From Ignavibacteriota bacterium (lineage in GTDB: Bacteria; Bacteroidota; Ignavibacteria; UBA10030; SZUA-254): a stretch of DNA of 14,819 bases. The position numbers were made by a program, and so were the translations under genes. How positions within the stretch are numbered: position 1 is the stretch's first letter; each line of letters opens with the position of its first letter. The notes beneath the pieces were generated by a model. That model saw only the letters and a list, made by a program, of their open reading frames with translations, did no database searches and was not told the origin of the DNA. This document shows positions 1-6,507 of the stretch, piece after piece. The stretch lies in the NCBI GenBank assembly GCA_016191715.1, contig JACPVN010000366.1, forward strand, positions 1 to 14,819. Direction: 5' to 3'.

Positions 1-453
1 CGCGGAATGATGGAAATGCCCGCGTACACATTCGAGCAGGAGCTTGCAAAACTTGATGATATCCATTTTCATTTTCTGGCTACTCCGAAACGTATTCTTG
101 GAAATGCTTCTGTCGAGTCAATTGAGTGTTTGAGAATGAAACTCGGGAAACGCGAAAAGGGAGGGAAAAGAAAAACTCAACCCATCGGCGGTTCCGAATT
201 TCAAATAAAAGCCGACATGGTGATTAAAGCAGTCGGTCAGAGTGTGAACATCAGCCACCTTTTTAAGATAGCGGAGTTGAAAACTCAGGAAGGAAAAGTT
301 TGGATTAATCCGAACACGATGCAGACATCGAACCCGAAATACTTTGCCGGTGGTGATTGTATCAATGGCGGAAAAGAAGTAGTAAACGCGGCGGCAGATG
401 GAAAGCGCGCGGCGCATGGGATTGATAAACTGCTTCGGCACAAATCCCCATAG
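1..453 (+). CDS. preT: PreT, NAD-dependent dihydropyrimidine dehydrogenase FAD subunit (5' truncated)
   Basis: The reading frame is open from base 1, so only the last 150 codons are present. PreT is a glutamate-synthase-small-chain-like flavoprotein that passes electrons between NAD(H) and the iron-sulfur centres of PreA, which reduces uracil or thymine to the dihydro form. The fragment carries the end of the pyridine-nucleotide domain (ADMVIKAVGQ, about 81 residues before the end) and the C-terminal FAD-binding motif FAGGDCINGG followed by EVVNAAADGKRAA, as in this oxidoreductase family. The fragment alone could come from any GltD-like reductase. The assignment to PreT rests on preA and hydA downstream on the same strand. 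Unlike the usual adjacent preT-preA arrangement, preA starts 932 bases further on, after three small genes. The next gene begins 5 bases after this stop. Confidence 0.85.
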   Translation, partial: RGMMEMPAYTFEQELAKLDDIHFHFLATPKRILGNASVESIECLRMKLGKREKGGKRKTQPIGGSEFQIKADMVIKAVGQSVNISHLFKIAELKTQEGKVWINPNTMQTSNPKYFAGGDCINGGKEVVNAAADGKRAAHGIDKLLRHKSP

Positions 454-458
454 TAAAT

Positions 459-722
459 ATGACTTTGGAATTTTCTCCTCATGCAGAGTACGAATTATTA
501 GCTAGGAGTATAGACCGAAAGATTGTGTTAGAAACGTATTTGCACCCCGACATGATTGTTAAAGGAAAACGCAAACGAACGATTTATCAAAAATTGTATC
601 ATGATTCTCTGCTTGAGAAGCCAATGCTTTGCAGTGTCGTGGTTGAAGATAACGCAGGAATACCTTACATTGTAACCGTCTATAAGACGTCTCAGATTAA
701 AAAATATTTATCAAGGAATTGA
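459..722 (+). CDS. DUF4258 family small protein, toxin-like
   Basis: This 87-residue protein looks like DUF4258, a small family usually placed near RelE/BrnT-type toxin folds. Visible signatures are the N-terminal FSPHAEYELLARSI helix with His8 and a C-terminal strand and basic tail IVTVYKTSQIKKYL. It starts 5 bases after the preT stop and no good Shine-Dalgarno site precedes it, so it may be translationally coupled to preT. Its stop is followed 3 bases later by a DUF2283 gene, the pairing often seen in toxin-antitoxin-like loci. Toxicity is an inference from family and layout. The family has no well-established biochemical activity that I know of. Confidence 0.75.
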   Translation: MTLEFSPHAEYELLARSIDRKIVLETYLHPDMIVKGKRKRTIYQKLYHDSLLEKPMLCSVVVEDNAGIPYIVTVYKTSQIKKYLSRN

Positions 723-725
723 TCA

Positions 726-935
726 ATGAAAATAATTTATGACCCTAATACTGATATAATGAATGTTATCTTCAAAGATGATAAAATCAAAGAGAGTGAC
801 GAAGTAAAAGAAGGAGTTATCATTGACTATGGGTTCGATGGAACTATTGTTGGATTTGAAATTCTTGATGCCCGAAGTCATATAGCACAACCCCAAATGT
901 TTAGTTATGAACTACGCGAACAGCAAGTAGCATAA
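726..935 (+). CDS. DUF2283 family small protein, antitoxin-like
   Basis: This 69-residue protein matches the DUF2283 pattern: an opening MKIIYDPNTDIMNVIF strand pair, an acidic stretch, GVIIDYGFDGTIVGFEILDA, then a short C-terminal tail. DUF2283 proteins commonly follow DUF4258 or similar small toxin-like genes and are presumed to be partners or antitoxins. A ribosome-binding sequence (AAGGA) lies within the end of the preceding gene, consistent with coupled expression. A second DUF2283 gene lies at 11454 with a different partner. The partner role is inferred, not shown. Confidence 0.75.
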   Translation: MKIIYDPNTDIMNVIFKDDKIKESDEVKEGVIIDYGFDGTIVGFEILDARSHIAQPQMFSYELREQQVA

Positions 936-1069
936 ATTCTTAAAACGTGAAACCGGGAAATATTCAACTTCTATGTTATCCGCGATGGAAAACAATGGGG
1001 AGAAGAATAGATTCGTATATTGGTAAGCAAGCTAAATCATAATCATATAGTAACAGAAAAGGAATACGA

Positions 1070-1315
1070 GTGGAAGAACAATTAAAACAATGGACAAAAG
1101 ACCAACAACGAATATTGATGGAATCGTTTCGGAAAAATAAAACTCCTTTATGCCCAACCGATAAGGCTGAACTTCAGTTATCGTTTCGCGGGAAACCCAA
1201 AGGCAAACACCTGCAAGAGGTACATTACCTCTGCGGAACGTGCAACACGTCATTTGATTTTCAACCAACGGGTGAAGATATGAAGTGGCGAAGGATGAAT
1301 GGTCCGAAAAAATAA
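1070..1315 (+). CDS. Small cysteine-containing hypothetical protein, possible zinc ribbon
   Basis: An 81-residue protein from a GTG start with AAAGGA about 6 bases upstream. I do not recognise the family. The N-terminal third is charged and helical (EEQLKQWTKDQQRILMESF). The rest holds Cys28 in PLCPTD and Cys55/Cys58 in YLCGTCNTSFDF, a spacing that suggests a small zinc-binding knuckle, although only three cysteines are present and His48 or Asp31 would have to complete a site. The region between 936 and 1069 has no supported gene. preA starts 70 bases downstream on the same strand, so the gene could be part of the same transcript, but nothing ties it functionally to pyrimidine breakdown. Confidence 0.6.
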   Translation: MEEQLKQWTKDQQRILMESFRKNKTPLCPTDKAELQLSFRGKPKGKHLQEVHYLCGTCNTSFDFQPTGEDMKWRRMNGPKK

Positions 1316-1385
1316 GTTCGTTTTAATAAGTATCGTGCATCTTGAACCCTGAGACAGGTCAACAAAGAATCAATGGAATAACGTT

Positions 1386-2696
1386 ATGGTCGATCTTTCA
1401 ATCAATTGTGCAGGAATAAAATCACCAAACCCGTTCTGGCTTGCTTCTGCGCCGCCGACGAACTCCGGCTATCAGGTGCAGAAAGCATTTGAAGCAGGTT
1501 GGGGCGGTGCGGTCTGGAAAACAATCGGCGACCCGGTGATGAATGTGTTCAATCGCTACGGTGCGATTGATTACAACGGACAAAAAATATTCGCGCTCAA
1601 TAATATCGAACTCATCAGCGATAGAAATACCGAGACAAATCTCAAAGAAATTGCTGAGACGAAAAAGAATTGGCCCGACCGCGCCGTTATTGTTTCACTG
1701 ATGGTTGAATCGAAAAAAGAAACCTGGCATAACATCGTGAAGCGAACAATTGATACCGGCGCAGATGGCATTGAATTGAACTATGGTTGCCCGCACGGAA
1801 TGAGCGAGCGAGGAATGGGCGCGGCAGTTGGTCAAGTGCCTGAGTATTGCGCGATGATTACCGAATGGGTGACAGAAATTTCCACAATTCCTGTTCTTGT
1901 AAAATTGACCCCGAATATTGCCGACATTCGTTTTCCTGCACGTGCCGCAAAAAAAGGAAAAGCGCACGGAGTTTCTCTCATCAATACTATTAATAGTATT
2001 ATGGGAGTAAATCTTGATACTCTTGAAATTTCACCTTCAGTAAATGGCAAGGGAACACACGGTGGTTTAGCAGGTCCGGCTGTGAAGCCGATTGCGCTCA
2101 ACATGGTTTCGCAAGTTGCAATTGACCCGGAAGTCAATCTTCCCATTTCCGGCATCGGCGGAATCACGACATGGCGCGATGCGGCGGAGTTTATTCTCCT
2201 CGGTGCAACAAGCGTTCAGATTTGCACAGCGGCAATGCACTACGGTTTCCGTATCATCAATGATTTGACGGAAGGACTTGCAAACTGGATGGAGGAAAAA
2301 GGATTCAATACGATTGAAGATTTTCGCGGCAAGTCGCTTTCGTGTATTACTGATTTTGGCAATCTCAATCTCCTTGCAAAAACCGTTGCGCAGATTGACG
2401 AGAAGAAATGTATTCAGTGCAACTTGTGTTACATCGCTTGCGAAGATACGGCTCATCAATGTATTGATATGATTCCGATGAACGGAAAGCAACAGCCGAA
2501 AATCCGTCAGCAGGATTGTGTCGGGTGTGCGCTCTGTTGCCTCGTCTGCCCGGTTGAAAAATGTATTTCGATGGTTCGGAAAGATGATGGCAAGGAAGCA
2601 ATCACGTGGAACGAACTTGTCAATCAACTTCCCCAACCGATGACGTGGGAAGCGCTGAGACAGTTTCAGGCGAAGCACGGGATTGAAATACATTGA
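1386..2696 (+). CDS. preA: PreA, NAD-dependent dihydropyrimidine dehydrogenase catalytic subunit
   Basis: PreA reduces uracil or thymine to dihydrouracil or dihydrothymine, using electrons delivered by PreT. The 436-residue protein has a dihydroorotate-dehydrogenase-like FMN barrel (about 1-330): GCPHGMSERGMG at 134-145, KLTPN at 173-177, the pyrimidine-binding INTINS stretch at 199-204, and the FMN phosphate loop SGIGGI at 255-260. A C-terminal 2x[4Fe-4S] ferredoxin domain follows, with Cys342/345/348/352 and Cys378/381/384/388. Both cluster motifs are intact. The position of the catalytic Cys671 of mammalian dihydropyrimidine dehydrogenase (ACGQ loop) appears to be Val148 here (AAVGQ). I recall a similar loop in other bacterial homologues, so this is probably a branch feature rather than damage. 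The ATG is the natural family start, with a weak GGA upstream. Confidence 0.93.
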   Translation: MVDLSINCAGIKSPNPFWLASAPPTNSGYQVQKAFEAGWGGAVWKTIGDPVMNVFNRYGAIDYNGQKIFALNNIELISDRNTETNLKEIAETKKNWPDRAVIVSLMVESKKETWHNIVKRTIDTGADGIELNYGCPHGMSERGMGAAVGQVPEYCAMITEWVTEISTIPVLVKLTPNIADIRFPARAAKKGKAHGVSLINTINSIMGVNLDTLEISPSVNGKGTHGGLAGPAVKPIALNMVSQVAIDPEVNLPISGIGGITTWRDAAEFILLGATSVQICTAAMHYGFRIINDLTEGLANWMEEKGFNTIEDFRGKSLSCITDFGNLNLLAKTVAQIDEKKCIQCNLCYIACEDTAHQCIDMIPMNGKQQPKIRQQDCVGCALCCLVCPVEKCISMVRKDDGKEAITWNELVNQLPQPMTWEALRQFQAKHGIEIH

Positions 2697-2705
2697 CGAA
2701 GTATT

Positions 2706-3050
2706 GTGATGAAATTCAATGATATTGAAATTCCGCCTGAAAAATTACTTGAATATTGTCTAAACTCAGAACATCCTGAGGGTTGTCATAAAGCCCGTAT
2801 ATTTAAGGTTGCGTTAGGAATCGAAAAACATACTTCGGAAAAACTCGTAGAACTGTTACATGAATCGGTACATTTAGGAAATGCTGAATTTCAATTTGAC
2901 GATAAATTTGGAAAATACTATCACATTGATTACCAAGTACAAGGTTTGCACCAAAAGGAAATTTTGAGAAGTTTATGGATTGTTCCTCATGTTCAAACGA
3001 AAGCACGTTTATTTAGTTGTTATGTTAAATCAAGAAAGGAAAAAAGATAA
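2706..3050 (+). CDS. DUF6883-like small protein, toxin-like
   Basis: A protein of about 114 residues that begins 9 bases after the preA stop. Either the GTG at 2706 or the ATG at 2709 can start it; the ATG is more likely. The opening IPPEKLLEYCLNSEHPEGCHKARIF matches my memory of the DUF6883 family, where a 'pehpeG..KA..F' motif is diagnostic. It ends in a basic tail (KSRKEKR). The stop overlaps the start of the next gene as TAATG, a classic arrangement for coupled translation of a small gene pair. DUF6883 and DUF4926 often occur as neighbours and are suspected toxin-antitoxin or effector-immunity pairs. Direct experimental function is unknown to me. The family name is from memory and was not checked. 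Confidence 0.65.
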   Translation: MMKFNDIEIPPEKLLEYCLNSEHPEGCHKARIFKVALGIEKHTSEKLVELLHESVHLGNAEFQFDDKFGKYYHIDYQVQGLHQKEILRSLWIVPHVQTKARLFSCYVKSRKEKR

Positions 3051-3277
3051 TGCCCGCTCCTAAACCGTTTGATGTTGTTGCTATATTATCTGATTATCCT
3101 GAGAAAGATGTTCGTCGCGGAATGGTAGGTACTGTTGTCGATACTCTTCCCAGCGAGCATGTTTTGGTAGAATGTAGCAATATAGAAGGTGAAACTTTGG
3201 TTCTAATAGCGTTGGATGCTGATGATGTGCTTGTTTTAGAAAGAATAACATCTTCAACTGTATCCACTCTTCTTTGA
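3050..3277 (+). CDS. DUF4926 family small protein
   Basis: A 75-residue protein whose ATG shares one base with the preceding stop. The pattern FDVVAILSDYPEKDVRRGMVGTVVD, then HVLVECSN and a C-terminal DADDVLVLE, fits DUF4926: a small SH3-like beta barrel with the conserved RRGMVGTVV turn. It is the partner of the DUF6883-like gene and is expected to be made in step with it. An antitoxin or immunity role is plausible from the pairing but is not shown. It ends 4 bases before the next start. Confidence 0.7.
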   Translation: MPAPKPFDVVAILSDYPEKDVRRGMVGTVVDTLPSEHVLVECSNIEGETLVLIALDADDVLVLERITSSTVSTLL

Positions 3278-3281
3278 GTTT

Positions 3282-3638
3282 ATGAAAAAACCTCGTGCTT
3301 TTCTCATTCATTGGAATAAAGAAGAACTAACAGTAAAGGTTCAACTTCTTCGCTCGTTTGGATTTGTTGTCGCATCGGAACATGAGAATGGCGCAAGGGC
3401 GGAAAAGAATATTCCTGCAAAATTGCCGGATGTGATTGTTGTTTATCTTTCACGGTTACCTTCTCACGGTCGCGCTGTAGCAGAATATTTTGCAGAAAGA
3501 AAATCAACGCGGCATATTCCGCTCGTTTTTGTTGATGGCGACCCGGAGAAAGTCGCAAAGGTGAAACTAAATATCCCCTCAGGCGTGTTCACTACCGAAG
3601 ATAAATTACCAAGTGTTTTATCATCACTAATTAACTAA
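3282..3638 (+). CDS. Degenerate response-regulator receiver-like protein
   Basis: A 118-residue single-domain protein with the alternating strand-helix order of a CheY-like receiver: AFLIHW, an amphipathic helix LTVKVQLLRSFGF, PDVIVVYLSRLP, a helix VAEYFAERK, then IPLVFVDGD. The phosphate-accepting aspartate expected after the PDVIVV strand is Tyr55, and the acidic pair expected near the N-terminus is absent (HW at 10-11). If it is a receiver, it cannot be phosphorylated in the usual way and would be an atypical pseudo-receiver or simply another flavodoxin-like fold. The ATG lies 4 bases after the DUF4926 stop with GAG just upstream. No kinase or output-domain gene is nearby. Confidence 0.5.
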   Translation: MKKPRAFLIHWNKEELTVKVQLLRSFGFVVASEHENGARAEKNIPAKLPDVIVVYLSRLPSHGRAVAEYFAERKSTRHIPLVFVDGDPEKVAKVKLNIPSGVFTTEDKLPSVLSSLIN

Positions 3639-3670
3639 CAGTTCTTAACAAATTATAAAGGAATAACTAT

Positions 3671-4159
3671 ATGACAGAAAAAGATATGTGGCTTCAAACA
3701 AGAGAGATGGAGTTACAAACAACATTGCGAGTCTTGCGGGCGGTACCGACACACCGGCTTGATTACAAACCGCACGAAAAATCGCGCTCGGTAAAAGAAT
3801 TGGCGTGGATCTTCGCCGCCGAAGAAGCATTTGCCGGAATGATAATCAACGGCAAGATAGAATTCGGTGGTGAGATGCCGTCGCCGCCTGCAACGATGGA
3901 TGAAATTCTTGGAGCGTTTGAAAGCGCTTCCAAGGCAACTAATGATCGGGTAAGAATAATGACTGACGACGATTACAATTCCATGATGGATTTTCCTGTC
4001 GCACCCAATAAAATGGAGAAAATGCGAAAAGCGGATTTGTTATGGATGATGGTGATGGATGCAGTGCATCATCGCGGTCAGATGTCTGTCTATCTCCGTC
4101 TCGTCGGTGGAAAAGTTCCTTCTATTTACGGACCGACAGCAGACGAACCGTGGATGTAA
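3671..4159 (+). CDS. DinB-superfamily (DfsB/YfiT-like) four-helix protein
   Basis: This 162-residue protein has the four-helix DinB/YfiT look: an N-terminal helix, RSVKELAWIFAAEEAF as helix two, and the C-terminal signature AVHHRGQMSVYLRL (131-144) followed by VPSIYGPTADEPW. The family binds a divalent metal through three histidines and includes thiol-dependent S-transferases and DNA-damage-induced proteins of unknown role. Here His133/His134 are kept, but the usual histidine of helix two (often LAWH) is Ile47, so the metal site looks incomplete. A clear AAAGGA ribosome-binding site lies upstream of the ATG. No functional link to the pyrimidine genes is visible. Confidence 0.8.
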   Translation: MTEKDMWLQTREMELQTTLRVLRAVPTHRLDYKPHEKSRSVKELAWIFAAEEAFAGMIINGKIEFGGEMPSPPATMDEILGAFESASKATNDRVRIMTDDDYNSMMDFPVAPNKMEKMRKADLLWMMVMDAVHHRGQMSVYLRLVGGKVPSIYGPTADEPWM

Positions 4160-4174
4160 TTCGGTTTACGGTTT

Positions 4175-4194
4175 CCTGTTTTTAGTTTTCAGTT
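4175..4194 (+). repeat. Intergenic repeat copy A
   Basis: A T-rich 20-base stretch between the DinB and Smr genes. It matches the stretch at 4598-4617 at 18 of 20 positions by eye. Both copies are followed downstream by short GAAACC motifs (copy A near 4221-4227, copy B near 4640). The two copies bracket the Smr gene. Confidence 0.55.
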
Positions 4195-4240
4195 TGATTC
4201 TGAAAAAGTAACCCGTAACCTGAAACCAATCACTATCAGG

Positions 4241-4582
4241 TTGAATATCGTTTATACGATTGATATTGCTCATCCACCGCTTTCGGGCGATGAAGCAGAA
4301 CATGTTCTTGGTTCGGCGCTGAGAAAAGTTCAATCCTCTCCTCACTTCCGTATCCTGAAAATCATTCATGGATACGGAAGCGGAGGGAGAGGCGGCACGT
4401 TGAAGACGGTTGTACAAAATTGGATTCATGTGAATCGTACAAAGATAAAATCATCTGTCGAAGGGGTGAATATCAATCCTTTCGATGCGACAGTTCAACG
4501 GCTCTGTGCCGAATGTCATCTCGTTGCTTCGAATGATTTGGGTGAACCGAACAAGGGAGTTACCATCGTGTGGATAAAGTAA
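4241..4582 (+). CDS. Smr-domain protein
   Basis: A 113-residue stand-alone Smr-like domain. Visible signatures are TIDIAH near the N-terminus (in place of the usual DLHG), a helix GDEAEHVLGSALRKV, and the core motif ILKIIHGYGSGGRGGTLKTVVQNW (about 38-61) with the HGxGxG turn at 43-48. Smr domains are nicking or structure-specific nucleases, found at the C-terminus of MutS2 or alone. Small Smr proteins have also been tied to ribosome rescue. An added Cys89-x2-Cys92 pair near the C-terminus is unusual. The start is TTG. The frame stays open for some codons upstream, but no ATG is visible there, so the start is uncertain. The gene is flanked by two copies of a degenerate repeat. Confidence 0.75.
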   Translation: MNIVYTIDIAHPPLSGDEAEHVLGSALRKVQSSPHFRILKIIHGYGSGGRGGTLKTVVQNWIHVNRTKIKSSVEGVNINPFDATVQRLCAECHLVASNDLGEPNKGVTIVWIK

Positions 4583-4597
4583 ATCAGTTTTCTGATT
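4582..4597 (+). terminator. Hairpin directly after the Smr gene
   Basis: A perfect 6-base-pair stem (AATCAG / CTGATT) with a TTTT loop begins at the last base of the Smr stop codon. No clean T-run follows, but the next 20 bases are T-rich. It could act as a weak terminator or mRNA end protector. A function is inferred. Confidence 0.35.
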
Positions 4598-4617
4598 CCT
4601 GTCTTCAGTTTTCAGTT
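4598..4617 (+). repeat. Intergenic repeat copy B
   Basis: Partner of the stretch at 4175-4194, differing at 2 of 20 positions. It follows the hairpin at 4582 and lies upstream of hydA. See copy A for shared flanking motifs. Confidence 0.55.
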
Positions 4618-4692
4618 AATAATAATTGAACCATGAAACACGAAACCTTTTATCAATAAAAACAACAAATGAAAAAATAAGTAAGGCAACGT

Positions 4693-6078
4693 ATGTCAAC
4701 ACTCATTCGTAACGGACGCATCATTACTGCCGAGCAGGATTACACGGCGGATGTTCTTATCGAAAAAGAAACAATCACTGCCATCGGCTCGAGTCTTCAA
4801 ATGAAAGCCGACAAGGTGATTGATGCAAGCGGAAAGTATGTTATTCCCGGCGGGATTGACGTTCACACACACATGGATATGCCGTTCGGTGGAACGACAT
4901 CAAGCGATGATTTCGAAACCGGGACGCGTGCGGCGGCATTTGGCGGAACAACATGTTTGATTGATTTTGCGATTCAAACGAAGGGACAAAAAATCCGCGA
5001 AGCGCTCGACATTTGGTGGAAGAAGGGGGAAATCTCGACGATTGATTTCAGTCTGCACATGATTGTGACCGATTTACCGGAAGCACATCTCGAAGATATG
5101 AATGAAATGGTGCGGGAAGGAATTACCAGTTTCAAACTCTTCATGGCATATCCGGGAGTGTTGATGGTGGATGATGCTACTATTTATCGTGCTATGAAAA
5201 AGACAGCAGAAAACGGAGCGCTTGTATGTATGCACGCGGAAAATGGAAGCGTGATTGATATGTTTGTTCAGAAGGCAATCGCGGAAGGAAAGAAAGCGCC
5301 TATCTATCACGCACTGACACGTCCGACAACGGCGGAAGGAGAAGCGGTGAACCGTGCAATAGCGCTTGCACAAATGGCTGGCGCGCCGGTGTATATCGTC
5401 CATCTTTCTTCTGCTGATGCATTGGAAAAAGTTGCCGAAGCGCGAGACCGCGGCATTCCCGCATTTGCCGAAACATGTCCACAGTATCTTTTACTTTCGA
5501 TTGAAGATATGGAGCGACCCGATTTTGAAGGAGCGAAATACGTATTCACTCCGCCTCTGCGCGAGAAATGGCATCAGGAAAAACTTTGGGCAGGTATCAA
5601 GAAAAATACACTGCAGGTAGTTTCGACTGACCACTGTCCATTCTGTTTTAAGGAACAAAAAGAATTGGGACGCGAGAGTTTTGCAAAAATTCCGAACGGC
5701 GGACCCGGGGTTGAAAACCGCTTACAACTTCTTTTTCATCACGGCGTCAACATGGGAAGAATCTCGGTGAATCGCTGGGTGGAAATTGTTTCGACTGCGC
5801 CTGCAAAAATGTTTGGTCTCTATCCTCGTAAAGGTACTATTTCCATCGGCAGTGATGCTGACGTAGTAATTTGGGATCCGAACACGGAGCATACAATTTC
5901 TGCATCAACACACCACATGCGGGTTGATTATTCCATGTTTGAAGGTTTCAAAGTAAAAGGAAATGCAGAAACAATTCTTTCACGAGGAGAAATCATTGCT
6001 GACAAAGGCACATGGTTCGGTAAAGCAGGACGCGGGAAGTTCATCAAACGAGATGTTTTTGCTGGTGCGTGGAAATAA
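4693..6078 (+). CDS. hydA: Dihydropyrimidinase / D-hydantoinase
   Basis: A 461-residue amidohydrolase that opens the ring of dihydrouracil or dihydrothymine, or of hydantoins, to the N-carbamoyl amino acid: the step after PreT/PreA. All hallmark residues are in place: His58 and His60 in DVHTHMD, the carboxylated lysine Lys148 in FKLFMAYPG with the catalytic Tyr153, His181 in CMHAENG, His237 in IVHLSS, and Asp313 in STDHCPF. Together these make the binuclear metal centre of the hydantoinase branch. Length and spacing fit characterised D-hydantoinases closely. The ATG is preceded by a weak AAGG. The gene is separated from preA by five small genes. Dihydropyrimidinase is the likelier role given preT and preA; the sequence alone cannot exclude a hydantoin preference. 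Confidence 0.93.
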   Translation: MSTLIRNGRIITAEQDYTADVLIEKETITAIGSSLQMKADKVIDASGKYVIPGGIDVHTHMDMPFGGTTSSDDFETGTRAAAFGGTTCLIDFAIQTKGQKIREALDIWWKKGEISTIDFSLHMIVTDLPEAHLEDMNEMVREGITSFKLFMAYPGVLMVDDATIYRAMKKTAENGALVCMHAENGSVIDMFVQKAIAEGKKAPIYHALTRPTTAEGEAVNRAIALAQMAGAPVYIVHLSSADALEKVAEARDRGIPAFAETCPQYLLLSIEDMERPDFEGAKYVFTPPLREKWHQEKLWAGIKKNTLQVVSTDHCPFCFKEQKELGRESFAKIPNGGPGVENRLQLLFHHGVNMGRISVNRWVEIVSTAPAKMFGLYPRKGTISIGSDADVVIWDPNTEHTISASTHHMRVDYSMFEGFKVKGNAETILSRGEIIADKGTWFGKAGRGKFIKRDVFAGAWK

Positions 6079-6108
6079 TGACTTCTAATAACTATTTCGG
6101 ATAAGAAG

Positions 6109-6507
6109 ATGGATATTGATAGATTAAAGTGGGTAGCTTTTGCTAATAGACGACCAATCAAATTAGAAGTAATAGAGAAAAACAAAACCATAGATATTAA
6201 AAAAAACTTTTTCGGTAGAAGATTAATTTATGAAGTAGACGGTCAGATTTTCACTTATCTCTCGAGTCAGCCAGAAGAATTTTTTCTAAACACAACTGTA
6301 AGTGAAAAGATAGGTAAGGATTGGAAATTTGAAGATAGTCTGATTATTCTATTAGCTCGCGATGCCCTCCAACAAATTACCAGCAATACACAAAGCCATT
6401 TTGTTTCTCTCGATCAAAGGCTTACCTACCTAGTTACAGCAAATGAGATTTCCAATGCCATTGCCCAGGAAGGACGATTAGCAGTAGAGGAGACGAGGCT
6501 TCATTGA
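6109..6507 (+). CDS. Hypothetical protein, first gene of an AT-rich pair
   Basis: A 132-residue protein I do not recognise. The N-terminal half is beta-rich and basic (WVAFANRRPIKLEVIEKNK, FFGRRLIYEVDGQIFTYL). The C-terminal half looks helical (FEDSLIILLARDALQQI, then a long helix around ANEISNAIAQEG). There are no cysteines, signal peptide or membrane span. It begins 30 bases after hydA and overlaps the next gene by 4 bases (TTGA), so the two are very likely translated as a unit. Base composition drops here: 17 of 60 bases are G or C at 6541-6600 in the paired gene, against 25 of 60 at 5041-5100 in hydA. That suggests a separate, perhaps transferred, module. A sensor or partner role for the downstream protein is a guess. 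Confidence 0.6.
   Translation: MDIDRLKWVAFANRRPIKLEVIEKNKTIDIKKNFFGRRLIYEVDGQIFTYLSSQPEEFFLNTTVSEKIGKDWKFEDSLIILLARDALQQITSNTQSHFVSLDQRLTYLVTANEISNAIAQEGRLAVEETRLH

Noticed and set aside
2067..2693. 208-codon open frame on the minus strand
   Set aside because: It is antisense to preA, including the codons of both iron-sulfur motifs, and shows no recognisable domain.
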